From contig NC_135640.1 in the NCBI RefSeq assembly GCF_053574225.1, forward strand, positions 6,146,574-6,210,573: 64,000 nt of DNA, given 5' to 3'. Of the stretch, positions 34,039 through 44,899 are shown piece by piece. The notes beneath the pieces were generated by a model. It was not told where the DNA came from, did no database searches, and saw only the letters and a list, made by a program, of their open reading frames with translations. A program made the position numbers and the translations under genes. Numbering within the stretch: the first letter of the stretch is position 1; each line of letters begins with the position of its first letter. The stretch is from Canis aureus (lineage: Eukaryota > Chordata > Mammalia > Carnivora > Canidae).

Positions 34039-34827
34039 GAAAAGTGGTGCCTTATGCTGAGTGAAATAAGTCAATCGGAGAAGGACAAACATTATATGGT
34101 CTCATTCATTTAGGGAATATAAATAATAGTGAAAGGGAATAGAAGGGAAGGGAGAAGAAATGTGTGGGAAATATCAGAAAGGGAGACAGAACATAAAGAC
34201 TGCTAACTCTGGGAACCAAAGAGGGGTGGTGGAAGGGGAGGAAGGCGGGGGGGTAGGGGTGAATGGGTGACGGGCACTGAGGGGGGCACTTGACGGGATG
34301 AGCACTGGGTGTTATCTGTATGTTGGCAAATTGAACCCCAATAAAAATAAATGTATTTATTTATTTATTTTTAATTTTTAATAATAAATTTATTTTTATT
34401 GGTGTATTTATTTATTTATTTTTAATTTTTAATAATAAATTTATTTTTTATTGGTGTATTTATTTATTTTTGATTTTTTAATAATAAATTTATTTTTATT
34501 GGTGTATTTATTTATTTATTTTTGATTTTTTTAATAATAAATTTATTTTTTATTGGTGTTCAATTTGCCAACATACAGAATAACACCCAGTGCTCATCCC
34601 GTCAAGTGCCCCCCTCAGTGCCCGTCACCCATTCACCCCCACCCCCCACTCTCCTCCCCTTCCACCATCCCTAGTTCGTTTCCCAGAGTTAGGAGTCTTC
34701 ATATTATTGAAAATAAATAAATAAATAAGTAAATAAATAAATAAATAAATAATAAAAAAATAAAAATAAATAAAAATAAATTCATCTCCCAGATTAAAAA
34801 AAAACAAAAAAGAAAAGTGGTGCCTTA
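34039..34827 (+). mobile_element. Compound L1 3'-end insertion with inverted second 3' end
   Basis: A 16-bp perfect TSD GAAAAGTGGTGCCTTA (34039-34054 and 34812-34827) encloses four parts. (1) A sense L1 3' end, 34055-34351, with GAGCACTGGGTGTTATCTG. (2) Four AT-rich tandem units, 34352-34556. (3) An antisense L1 3' end, 34557-34705. (4) An A-rich AAAT tail ending in AAAAAAAAACAAAAAA. The arms at about 34192-34341 and 34557-34703 are near-identical inverted repeats. Confidence 0.88.
34352..34556. repeat. AT-rich minisatellite, about 51-bp unit, four copies
   Basis: Units start with TGTATTTATTTATT at 34352, 34403, 34455 and 34503, and each holds AATAATAAATTTATTTTT then ATTGG. Unit lengths are 51, 52, 48 and 54. 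The unit end (TTTATTTTTATTGGTGT) equals the extreme 3' end of the adjoining antisense L1, so the array seems to have grown from an L1 tail/3'-end junction. Confidence 0.9.
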
Positions 34828-36117
34828 GAAAATAATCAGTTGGAAGAACAGCCAACTTAATAGTAGAGCATTACAGGGAAGATGCTGGACTCTCTCTGCA
34901 ATTGATAATTTCCCTAGGCCAATTGTACATATCTTGCTAATTTCATGTGTATACTTATAATAATACAGATCTACAATTCTAGAAATTGGAATCCACTTAT
35001 CATTATTTTAAAAATTCCATTAATTATTACAAGTAGTATTTTTTTTTTCATAGTACTGGAAGTTTGGGTGTAATGAATTCATTCGTGGTCACATTCTATT
35101 TTCTGATTGAATTATTCATACACATAGTAACTTCACTACATTTTTTTCTATTTTATTTCTAATGTATGAAATGGAGATTTTGAGGCCAAAGCCACCTGAC
35201 TAATCCAAAATAATTGCACCAGATTATTTCTTTGGGGAATGTGGATGCCCAATCCACTTAGAGTTACATTTTACCTGAGGCAGGTATAATGCTTAGTAGA
35301 AATTAATTGACTTTAGCTACAGAACTTTTTCTCATGAATTTGGTTTCTGTAAGTGTGTCTGAAAGGACTGATTATCTGAGGGTTTGTTGTCAAGTAAGCT
35401 TTCCAAATCACAGGGTGGGGAACCAAATCCTCGAAGAAGAAGTGATCAACCTGAGGCAGAATATTATTCTGAACAACCGGCACTATTCCTAACAAGCAAC
35501 TATAACTACATTCTATCTGCAGCAAAGCATTAATGTGGTAATAAGGTAAAATTTCAGATGTTTTAGTTTGTAATGCTTAACCATATTTTTTGTTTACTAC
35601 AGTTGAATTATTATAGACTCTATCTACATCATTATGCATTTAAAATTTTAAAAGCCAGAATGCATTTAATTGCATGCTGGCATTGCATAATGTATTTGAT
35701 GTTAATATTGCTAAATAAATGTTTCTAGAGAAAATTATAAAATAATTGTATAGTTTCTCTAGTCCGCATCTGTAACACTTCATGCTTGTGTGTCATTTTA
35801 TTTTATCCCAAATGCAACTCTTCCATCATCAAGTTATAAAAATCATATCTAAGCAGTGCATTTGCTTTACTCACCTGTCATACATTCTTGTATCTAAATG
35901 GCACTATGAAACTTTCTATAAATTAATGCATCATTAATTCTATTACTACCTAGCGGGGTCAAACCTTCTTAAAAGATATGTGAATATTATATGATGTAGT
36001 TATTTCTTTACAATTCCTTAAGATTTAGAATGATCTACTTAAAAGGACCACTGTGTGGTTGTGATATATGAAGATACAACAATAAATCTATAATAAATTG
36101 TTAAAATTATAAATAGT
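34828..36117. other. Unassigned AT-rich sequence
   Basis: No recognised element or gene. Opposed 61- and 70-codon frames at 35307-35525 are unremarkable. Confidence 0.5.
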
Positions 36118-36276
36118 CATAGTTTCTGGGTTCTATATTCTGTTCCATGGATCTATGTGTCTGGTTTTGTGCCAGTACCACACTGTCTTGATGATCACAG
36201 CTTTGTAGTACAACCTGAAATCTGTCATTGTGAAGCCCCCGGCTCTGGTTTTCTTTTTTAATATTCCCCTGGCTAT

Positions 36277-37236
36277 TCAGGGTCTTTTCTGATTCCACAC
36301 AAATCTGAGGATTATTTGTTCCAACTCTCTGAAGAAAGTCCATGGTATTTTGATAGGGATTGCATTAAATGTGTAAATCGCCCTGGGTAGCATTGATATT
36401 TTCACAGTATTGATTCTGTCAATCCACGAGCATGGAATATTTTTCCATCTCTTTGTGTCTTCCTCAATTTCTTTCAGAAGTGTTCTGTAGTTTTTAGGGT
36501 AGAGATCCTTTCCCTCTTTGGTTAGGTTTATTCCTAGGTATCTTATGCTTTTGGGTGCAATTGTAAGTGGGATTGACTCCTTAATTTCTCTTTCTTCAGT
36601 CTCATGGTTAGTGTATAGAAATGCCAGTGATTTCTGGGCATTGATTTTGTATCCTGCCACACTGCCGAATTGCTGTATGAGTTCTAGAAATCTTGGGGTG
36701 GAGGCTTTTGGGTTTTCTATGTAGAGTATCATGTCATCGGCTAAGAGGGAGAGTTTGACTTCTTCTTTGCCAATTTGAATGCCTTTGATTTCTTTTTGTT
36801 GTCTGATTGCTGAGGCTCGGACTTCCAGTACTATGTTGAATAGCAGTGGTGAGAGTGGACATCCCTGTCTTGTTCCTGATCTTAGGGGAAAGGCTCCCAG
36901 TGCTTCCCCATGGAGAATGATATTTGCTGTGGGCTTTTCATAGATGGCTTTTAAGATGCTGAGGAATGTTCCCTCTATTCCTACACTCTGAAGAGTTTTG
37001 ATCAGGAATGGATGCTGTGTTTTGTCAAATGCTTTCTCTGCATCTATTGAGAGGATCATATGGTTCTTGTTTTTTCTCTTGTTGATATGATCAATCACAT
37101 TGATTGCTTTATGAGTGTTGAACCAGCCTTGCATCCCGGGGATAAGTCCCACTTGGTCTTGGTGAATAATCTTCTTAATGTATTGTTGGATCCTATTGGC
37201 TAGTATCTTGTTGAGAATTTTTGCATCCATGTTCAT
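36277..37236 (-). pseudogene. L1 ORF2 reverse transcriptase fragment, 319 codons
   Basis: The longest intact stretch of this L1's ORF2. ORF2 protein nicks target DNA and copies L1 RNA into it. Visible RT motifs: motif A SIDAEKAFD (about residues 63-71), motif B RSGTRQGCPLSPLLFN (119-134), motif C LADDMILY (165-172), where the usual FADD has F changed to L. Residues past 290 enter the thumb (QIILRFVWNQKRP). The endonuclease side is in other frames to the right (pieces at 37310-37618, 37839-38138 and 38587-38796), so frameshifts separate the domains. The natural ORF2 is about 1275 residues; this is a quarter and cannot act alone. Confidence 0.9.
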
Positions 37237-38586
37237 CTTGGATATTGGTCTGTAATTCTCCTTTTTGGTGGGGTCTTTGTCTGGTTTTGGAATTAAGGTG
37301 ATGCTGGCCTCATAGAACGAGTTTGGAAGTACTCCATCTTTCTATCTTTCCAAACAGCTTTAGTAGGTTAGGTATGATTTCTTCTTTAAACGTTTGATAG
37401 AATTCCCCTGGGAAGCCATCTGGCCCTGGACTTTTGTGTCTTGGGAAATTTTTGATGACTGCTTCAATTTCCCCCCTGGTTATTGGCCTGTTCAGGTTTT
37501 CTATTTCTTCCTGTTCCAGTTTTGGTAATTTGTAGTTTTCCAGAAATGCATCCATTTCTTCTAGATTGCCTAATTTATTGGTATATAGCTGCTCATAAGT
37601 TTTTAAAATAGTTTGCATTTCCTTGGTGTTGGTAGTGATCTCTCCTTTTCATTCATGATTTTATTAATTTGAGTCTTCTCTCTCTTCTTTTTAATAAGGC
37701 TGGCTAATGGTTTATCTATCTTATTAATTCTTTCAAAGAACCAACTCCTGGTTTTGTTGATCTGTTCCACAGTTCTGGTCTCTATTTACTTGATTTCTGC
37801 TCAAATCTTTATCAACTCTCTTCTGCTAGGTGTAGGATCTATGGATCTGCTGTTTTTTTCTCCAGCTCCTTTAGGTGCAAGGTTTGCTTTTGTGTTTGAG
37901 TTCTTTCCAATTTTTGAATGGATGCTTGTATTGCAATGTATTTCCCACTCAGGACTGCTTTTGCTGTATCCCAAAGATTTTGAATGGTTGTACCTTTATT
38001 CTCATTAGTTTCCATGAATCTTTTTAATTCTTCTCTAATTTCCTGGTTGACTCTTTCATCTTTTAGCAGGATGGGCCTTAACCTCCATGTGTTTGAAATC
38101 CTTCCAAACTTCTTCTTGTGGTTTAGTTCTAGTTTCAAAGCATTATGGTCTGAAAATATGCAGGGGATGATCCCAATCTTTTGGTATCAGTTCAGACCTG
38201 ATTTGTGACCCAGTATGTGGTCTATTCTGGAGAAAGTTCCATGTGCTCTTGAGAAGAATGTGTATTCAGTTGCGTTTGGATGTAAACTTCTGTAATATTT
38301 GTGAAATCCATCTGGTCCAGTGTATCATTTAACGCTCTTTTTCTTTGGAGATACTGTGTTTAGAAGATCTATCAATTGTAGAAAACGCCGTATTCAAGTC
38401 TCCAAGTATAAGTGTATTATTATCTGAGCACGTCTTAACTTTGCTTATTAATTGATTGATATACTTGGCAGCTCCCACATTCGGGGCATAAATATTCATT
38501 ATTGTTAGGTCCTCTTGTTCGATAGATCCTTTAAGTATGATATAGTGTCCCTCTTCATTTCTTACTACAGTCTTTGGGATAAAATT

Positions 38587-38796
38587 TTATTTATTTGATA
38601 TGAGGATGTCTACCTCTGCTTTCTTTTGAACACCATTTGAATGGTAAATGGTTCTCCAACCTTTTGTTTTCAGGCTGGAGGTGTTCTTAGGTGTAAACTG
38701 AGTCTCTTGTAGACAGCAAATAGATGGGTCTTGCTTTTTTATCCAGTCTGAAACCCTACGTCTTTTGATGGGATCATTAAGCCCATTCATGTTCAA
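38587..38796 (-). pseudogene. L1 ORF2 endonuclease N-terminal fragment
   Basis: A 69-codon frame beginning MNMNGLNDPIKRRRVSDWIK, with CCLQETQ, the glutamate-containing motif of the apurinic-type L1 endonuclease. It marks the start of ORF2, shortly downstream of ORF1. A frameshift after SNGVQKKAEVDILISNK separates it from the rest of the domain. Confidence 0.88.
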
Positions 38797-38869
38797 AGTT
38801 ACTATTGAAAGATGAATTTAGGGTCATCATGATACCTATTCAGTCCCTGTTTTTGTGGATTGTTCCCTT

Positions 38870-39772
38870 GGACTTCCTCTTTCTATTACAGAATCCCCCT
38901 TAGTATTTCTTGCAGAGCTGGCTTGGTGTTCACATATTGTTTCAGTTTCTGCCTATCTTGGAAGCTCTTTATCTCTCCTTCTATTCTGAATGAGAGCCTT
39001 GCTGGATAAAGTATTCTTGGATGCAGGTTCTTCTCATTTAGGACCCTGAATATATCCTGCCATCCCTTTCTGGCCTGCCAGGACTCTGCCAGGAGAGGTC
39101 TCCTGTTAACCTAATACTTCTACCCATAAAGTTTAGGGATCTCTTGCCTCCTGCTGCTTTAAGGATCTTTTCCTTATCTTTGGAATTTGTAAGTTTCACT
39201 ACTAAATGTCAGGGTGTTGAACAGTTTTTATCGATTTTAGGGGGGAAATCTCTCTAAATCCTGGATCTGAATGCCTCTTTCCCTTCCCAAGTTAGGAAAG
39301 TTCTCAGCTAGGATTTTTTCAAATACACTTTCTGGTCCTTTGTCTCTTTCGGCATCCTCTGGAACCCCAATTAAGCATCGACTTTTCCTTCTGAGGCTGT
39401 CATTTATTTCCCTTAACCTATCCTCATGATCTTTTAATTGTTTTTCTCTTTTTTCCTCAGCTTCCTTCCTTGCTATCAACTGGTCTTCTATGTCACTCAC
39501 TCTTTCTTCTACCTCGTTAACCCTCGTCGTTAGGGCCTCCAGTTTGGATTGCATCTCATTTAATTGATTTTTAATTTCGGCCTGATTAGATCTAAATTCT
39601 GCAGTCATGAAGTCTCTTGAATCCTTTATGCTTTTTTATAGAGCCACCAGTAGCTTTATAATTGTGCTTCTGTATTGGCTTTCTGACGTTGAATTGTAAT
39701 CCAAATTTTGTAACTCTGTGGGAGAGAGGACTGTTTCTGATTCTTTTGTGGTGAGTTCTTCTTTCTAGTCAT
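38870..39772 (-). pseudogene. L1 ORF1 pseudogene (RNA-binding coiled-coil protein)
   Basis: ORF1 protein coats L1 RNA. It starts with ATG at 39772 (MTRKKNSPQKNQKQSS). Frame is lost after about 38 codons, and a second frame (39608-39237) holds a long heptad-rich coiled coil (NQLNEMQSKLEALTTRVNEV) and the start of the RRM-like domain (SRCLIGVPEDAERDKGPES). The C-terminal domain is visible out of frame to about 38870. Broken by frameshifts and stops. Confidence 0.85.
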
Positions 39773-40729
39773 TTTGCTCTGTGCAGAGTGGCTAAAAACA
39801 GGTTGTACTAGAAAAAGGAAGAAAAAAAGAGAGAAAAAGGGAAAAAACAACCAAACAAAAACAAAAACAAAAAACAAGGCAGGGTATCCTCTGATTCTAT
39901 ATACTATAAACTCCTTGACTTCCCCTGGATATTTCCAGTGCTGGTTGGTAAAAAACTTGCTCTTGCCCTGTCCTCCCAGCTGGTCTTCTGGTGAAGGAGT
40001 CTGCTGTGCTGATTCTCAGGTGTGTGCACCTGAGGGAGCTACCCAGCCCCCTGCAAGGTTCAAGGCTCAGTGGGAGCTGTTTATCCTGTGAGGCCTCTTT
40101 TCCCTGGGGCCCGACCCTCCCAGGCACAGGGTGACACAAGGCGGAACAACACAGTGGTGGTGGCCAGCTCTCCAGCCCTAGAGTCACCTCCTGCATTAAC
40201 TACAGCAGCTCCCAGACTGCACTGGCCTGGATGCTCAGGGCCAGGGGGCACTGATCTTCACAGCTTAGCGATGCCAGGCGGCAGAAGCATCCTAGTTGTC
40301 TTGTGCCCTTTCTACCTTCGCCTCTCTGGGGGGAAGCACAGATTTGTGGGCTGTGTCCCATGGTGCCCTTGGCTCCAGGGCCTGCACTGTTGGAATCACG
40401 CTCCGGCACCGTGCAGCCCCCTCCACCCAGAGCTGCCACCTGAGTTGCTCCCGAGGCCCCCCTGGGCTTGCGCCCTAGCCCTTTACCGAGCTCCGCCGGT
40501 GGTGTGTGGGGCGCTCTCCTCCAGGGTGCACTTCCTCTGTTAGTGACCCCGGGAACCTGAGGGCTCCACTGCTCCTCTGGGATCCTGCCTGAGTTCCCTG
40601 CAAGTGCCTTTCCATCCGGGAAGTTTTTTAAAGTTCCTGTTTCTCCAGGGCTGGCCTTTCCTGTCCTGAAGGCTCTCACTGCCCGGCTTTCTCCCAGCTC
40701 CTCACGGGGGTCCCTCTCTCACTGGATTC

Positions 40730-40787
<58 letters not shown>

Positions 40788-40965
40788 TTCTGTCTTCCTA
40801 TCTTGTTTGAAGTGCAAACTCTTCTCTCTGTAGTGTTCCAGCTGTTCTCTATAAATTTCAGTCCAAATTCATAGGTTTTCAGGATGATTTGAAAGTTACC
40901 TAGGTAAGTTGGTGGGAAGAGGTGACTTGGGGACCCTACTCTTCTGCCATCTTGCCCCCAACGAC
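39773..40965 (-). promoter_or_regulatory. L1 5' UTR / internal promoter region, GC-rich
   Basis: The block upstream of ORF1 on the minus strand, markedly GC-rich at about 40000-40720 in an otherwise AT-rich window, ending at the element's 5' terminus (GGGGGCAAGATGGCAGAAGA on the minus strand). L1 5' UTRs hold the sense promoter. A long AT dinucleotide tract at 40729-40782 interrupts it. Frames of 100-159 codons on both strands here are by-products of GC richness. Promoter activity cannot be judged from sequence alone. Confidence 0.75.
40729..40782. repeat. (AT)n dinucleotide repeat inside L1 5' UTR
   Basis: About 54 bases of nearly pure AT alternation, broken by one C at 40739. Long, nearly pure AT runs are usually length-variable. 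Confidence 0.97.
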
Positions 40966-40974
40966 CTCAAATAA

Positions 40975-41515
40975 ATAAATCTTTAAAAAAATTCAATAGT
41001 AAATTTGAGCTAGCAGAAGAAAATAAAGCTAATTTAATTTTAGATTGATGTATATTATGCAGAATAGACAGAAAAAATATGAAGAAAAATGAACAGTCTG
41101 AAAGATCTGTCAGATATCATCAAGACTAGCAACATATACATAATAAGAGTACCAGACAAGGATGCCTGAGTGGCTCAGCAGTTGAGTGTCTGCCTTTGGC
41201 TCAGGGAGTGATCCCAGAGTCCTGGGATGGAGTACCACATCCGGCTCCCTGCATGGAGCATGATTCTCCCTCTGCCTGTGTCTCTGCCTCTGTGTGTGTG
41301 TGTCATGAATAAATAAATAAAATCTTTAAAAAAATAAAAAAAAGAGTTCCAGAGAAAAAATAAGCAGAAAAAAAAAAAAAAAGAAAAACTATGAAAAAAA
41401 AATGATGGCCAAAAAATAATAGTCTTTTCATCAAATAGTGCATGGGCAACTAGATAGCCACATGCAAAAATAAATCTAAAAAATAAAATTGTATCCCTTC
41501 TTTACAGCATACAAT
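40975..41515 (+). mobile_element. Ancient L1 ORF1-like fragment, probable, sense
   Basis: The words GATATCATCAAGACTAGCAA and ATACATAATAAGAGTACCAG match the pattern in ancient L1/HAL1 ORF1 before its RRM-like domain. A SINE splits it at 41157-41341. The first bases (40974-40989) look like a residual SINE tail instead. Very diverged. Confidence 0.5.
41157..41341 (+). mobile_element. SINEC, sense
   Basis: Head GGATGCCTGAGTGGCTCAGC, CTCCCTGCATGGAGCATGAT, CT/GT tract, AATAAATAAATAAAATCTTT tail. TSD AAGAGTACCAGA (41145-41156) and AAGAGTTCCAGA (41342-41353) differ at one base. Confidence 0.93.
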
Positions 41516-41530
41516 TTTTAAAAAGTTTTT

Positions 41531-41711
41531 TTTTTATTTTTATTTATTTATGATAGTCACACACACACACAGAGAGAGAGGCAGAGACACAGGCAGAGGG
41601 AGAAGCAGGCTCCATGCACCGGAAGCCTGACATGGGATTCGATCCCAGGTCTCCAGGATCATGCCCTGGGCCAAAGGCAGGCACCAAACCGCTGCACCAC
41701 CCAGGGATCCC
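41531..41711 (-). mobile_element. SINEC_Cf-type SINE, antisense
   Basis: T-rich tail, (AC)n/(AG)n run, GGCTCCATGCACCGGAAGCC, head complement ending CACCCAGGGATCC. TSD TAAAAAGTTTTT perfect at 41519-41530 and 41712-41723. Fairly young, with several CpG sites already changed. Confidence 0.93.
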
Positions 41712-41715
41712 TAAA

Positions 41716-42545
41716 AAGTTTTTATTTACATTCCAGTTCATTAATATACAGTGTAATATTAGTTTCAGATGTACAATATAGTAATTCAACACTTACATAG
41801 AACCCCCTGTGTTCATTATAAGTGCACTCCTTAATCCCATCACCTATTTAACCCATCCCCCACCAACCTCTTTTTGGTACCCATCACTTTGTTCTCTATA
41901 GTTAAGTGTATGTCTTTTTGCTTTGTCTCTCACTTTTTTTTCTTTTGCCCATTTGTTTTGTTTCTTAAATTCTACATATAGTAAAATTGTATAGTATTTG
42001 TTTTTCTCTGGCTGATTTATTTCACTTAGCATAATTCTAGTTCCATTTATGTTGTTGCAATTGGCAATATTTCATTCTTTTTTATGGATGACTAATATTC
42101 CACTGTATATACACATACCACATTTTCTTTATCCATTCATCAGTCAATGGACACTTAGGCTATTTCCCTAATTTGGCTATGGTAGATAATGTTGCTATAA
42201 ACATTGGGGTGCACATATTCCTTTGGGTTAGTATTTTTGTATTTTCTGGATAAATACCTAATAGACAACTATTGGGTGGTAGTTCTATTTTTAACTTTTT
42301 TTAAAGATTTTATTTATTTATTCATGAGAGACAGAGAGAAAGAGAGAGAGAGAGGCTCAGAGACACAGGCAGAGGGAGAAGCAGGCTCCATGCAAGAAGC
42401 CTGATGTGGGACTTGATCTCGGGTCTCCAGGATCACGCCCTAGGCTGAAGGTGGTGCTAAGCTAAACTGCTGAGCTGACCCGGCTGCCCTATTTTTAACT
42501 TTTTGAGGAACTTCAATACTGTTTTCCAGAGTGTCTGCTCCAGTT
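41716..42545 (-). mobile_element. L1 3' end, antisense, old carnivore type
   Basis: Reads on the minus strand as an L1 3' UTR and ORF2 C-terminus (plus-strand words TATTCCACTGTATATACACA, TTTATCCATTCATCAGTCAA, GGGGTGCACATATTCCTTTG). It is interrupted by a SINE at 42301-42488 and cut off near 42545 where sense L1 begins. Confidence 0.85.
42301..42488 (-). mobile_element. SINEC, antisense
   Basis: T-rich tail, AGAGAGAAAGAGAGAGAGAG run, GGCTCCATGCAAGAAGCCTG and a diverged head. The 16-bp TSD CTATTTTTAACTTTTT is perfect at 42285-42300 and 42489-42504, the longest SINE TSD tied with that at 61127. Confidence 0.93.
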
Positions 42546-42755
42546 ACAGAATACAAAAATAAGATCCAAAACTATAAAGATTTTAGAAGAAAACATAACA
42601 GTAAATCTTTCTGACTTTGGTAAAAACAAAGCAAAATAAAACAAAATTTCAAAACTTTTGAAAAAGCTTCTTGGGTATAGCACCAAAAGCTTAAATGATA
42701 AAAGACAAAATAATTTGAACCTCATCAAAATTAAAAACTCATATGCTTCCAAAAG

Positions 42756-44085
42756 CAGATGCATAGATCAATGGAACAGAATAGAGAACCCAGAAATGGA
42801 CCTTCCCCTCTATGCTCAACTAATCTTTGATAAAGAAGGAAAGACTATCCAATGGAAAAAATGTCAGTCCTTTTCAACAAATGGTGCTGGGAAAATTGGA
42901 CAGCCACATGCAGAAGAATGAAACTGGACTATTTTTCTTACACTGTGCACAAAAATAGCCTCAAAATGGATGAAAAACCTAAATGTGAGACAAGAATCCA
43001 TCAAAATCCTAGAGAAGAACATAGGCAGCAACCTCTGTGACCTCGGCTGCAGCAACTTCTTGCTAGGAAGGGAAAGGCAAGGGAAACAAAAGCAAAGATG
43101 AACCAGTGGGACTTCATTGAGATAAAAAGCTTTCGTACAGCAAAGGAAACAGTTGACAAAACCAAAAGACAACTAATAGAATGGGAGAAGACATTTGCAA
43201 ATGTCTTATCAGATAAAGGGCTGTTATACAAACCTATAAAGAATTTATCAAACTCAACACCCAAAGAACACATAATGCAATCAAGAAATGAGCATACATT
43301 TCTTCAAAGAAGACATACAAATGGCCAATAGGCATGAAAAAATGTTCAACATCACTCGGTATCAGGAGATACGAATCAAAACCACAATGAAACAATGCCT
43401 CACACTAGTCAGAATGGCTAAAATTAACAAGTCAGGAAACAGCAAATGTTAGCATGCAGAGAAAAGGGAATCATGTTACACTGTTGGTGGGAATGCAAGC
43501 TAGTGCAGCCACTCTGGAAAACAATACGGAGGTTCCTCAAACAGAAGAAAATAGAACTAATCTACAAGCCAGCATTTGCACTACTATGTATTTAGGCACA
43601 AATGTAGTGATCCCAAGGGGCACCTGCATCCCAACGTTTATAGCATCAGTGTCCACAATAGCCAAACTATGGAAAGAGCTCAGATGTCCACTGACAGATA
43701 AATAGATAAATAAGATGTGGTATATAAGTAGAGGGTATTATGCTAAGTGAAATAAGTCAATCAGAGAAAAACAATTATCATATGATCTCACTCGTATATG
43801 GAATTTAAGAAACAAAACAGTGGATCATAAGGTAAGGGGAGGAAAGATAAAAGCAAGATGAAATCAGATAGACAAACCATAAGAGACTCTTAATCATAAG
43901 AAATGAACTGAGGGTTGCTGGAGGGGAGGGTGGTAGGGGAATGGGGTAACTGGTTGATGGACTTTGGGGAGAGCAATGATGTAATGACACTGGGTACTAT
44001 GTAAGACTGATGAATCACTGAATCAACCTCTAAAACTAATAATTCACTGTATGATAATTAATTGAAGTTAAATCTAAAACACAAA
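42756..44085 (+). mobile_element. Younger 5'-truncated L1, sense
   Basis: Begins inside ORF2 (GCATAGATCAATGGAACAGA) and runs to the L1 3' end (ACCTCTAAAACTAATAATTC, then a short A-rich end). ORF2 C-terminal frames are visible at 42658-42921 and 43098-43331 (TKRQLIEWEKTFANVLSDKG). Imperfect TSD candidates CATATGCTTCCAAAAG (42740-42755) and CATGTGCTTCAAAAG (44086-44100) flank it. Frameshifts separate the frames; not functional. Confidence 0.85.
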
Positions 44086-44716
44086 CATGTGCTTCAAAAG
44101 ATATCATCAAGAAAGTGCAGTGACAACTGATAGAATTGGAAAAAATATTTGCAGAGCATATATTTGGTAAAGGACTTGTATCCAGACAGGTAATGTAATT
44201 TAAAAATGGGCAAAAGATCTGAATAAACATTTTCCCAAAGATATCCAAATAGCTTATAAGTACATGAAAAGTGTTATATGTGATTAGCCATTAGAAAAAT
44301 ACAACCAATACCACAATAAGAAATAGGATATTACTTCTTCCCCACTAGGATGGCTGTAATCAAAAAGACAAATAATGCCAAGTGTTGACAAGAATATAAA
44401 GAAATTGAGATCCTTATATGTTACTAGATAGAACAAGAACTACTGTAGCTACTTCGGAAAAGGATTTGGCTATTCTCAAAATGTGAAACATATGAGCTGC
44501 CATTTGACCCATTAAATACACTATGAGGTATATACCTAAAAGAAATTAAAACATACCTCTATGAAAACACGTACATAAATGTTCATAGCAGCATAATTCA
44601 TAACAGTTAAAGAAGGAAAATAAATGAAATGTCCTTCAATTGATAAATGTATAAACAATATTTATAAAAATAACATTTTTGCCGATGTTATTTGGCAAAA
44701 AAAAAAAAAAAAGTAG

Positions 44717-44899
44717 GGATACCTGAGTGGCTAGCAGTTGAGCTGCCCTTCCACTCAGGGAGTGAACCCGAGGTTCCAGGATCTAATCCCACATCGGGCT
44801 CCCTGCATGGAGCCTGCTTCTCTCTCTGCCTGTCTCTCTGCCTCTCTCTCTTTCTCTGTGTGTGTCTCTCATGAACAAATAAATAAAATCTTTAAAAAA
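44717..44899 (+). mobile_element. SINEC, sense
   Basis: GGGATACCTGAGTGGCTAGC head with small deletions, CATCGGGCTCCCTGCATGGA, CT tract, AACAAATAAATAAAATCTTT and A-tail. An A-run at 44697-44712 precedes it, so the insertion was next to an A-rich target; the exact TSD is unclear. Confidence 0.92.

Larger units (their letters stand above)
36118..40965 (-). mobile_element. Canid L1 with complete 5' end but missing 3' end, antisense
   Basis: From right to left: 5' UTR (40965-39773), ORF1 (39772 to about 38870), ORF2 endonuclease and RT (about 38815-36118). It stops in ORF2 just after the RT thumb region; the C-terminal cysteine region, 3' UTR and A-tail are absent. This is the reverse of normal L1 truncation, which removes the 5' end. 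Frames are few and broken, and no TSD is visible. The right edge abuts a SINE-like tail (AAATAAATAAATCTTT, 40974-40989). Confidence 0.92.

Noticed and set aside
34352..34556. CRISPR-like array
   Set aside because: The four units are contiguous, AT-rich and without spacers; a minisatellite at an L1 end in a mammalian genome.
40070..40679. Overlapping 157- and 159-codon frames on opposite strands
   Set aside because: They lie wholly in the GC-rich L1 5' UTR, mirror each other and have no recognisable domain. GC-rich DNA lacks stops by composition.
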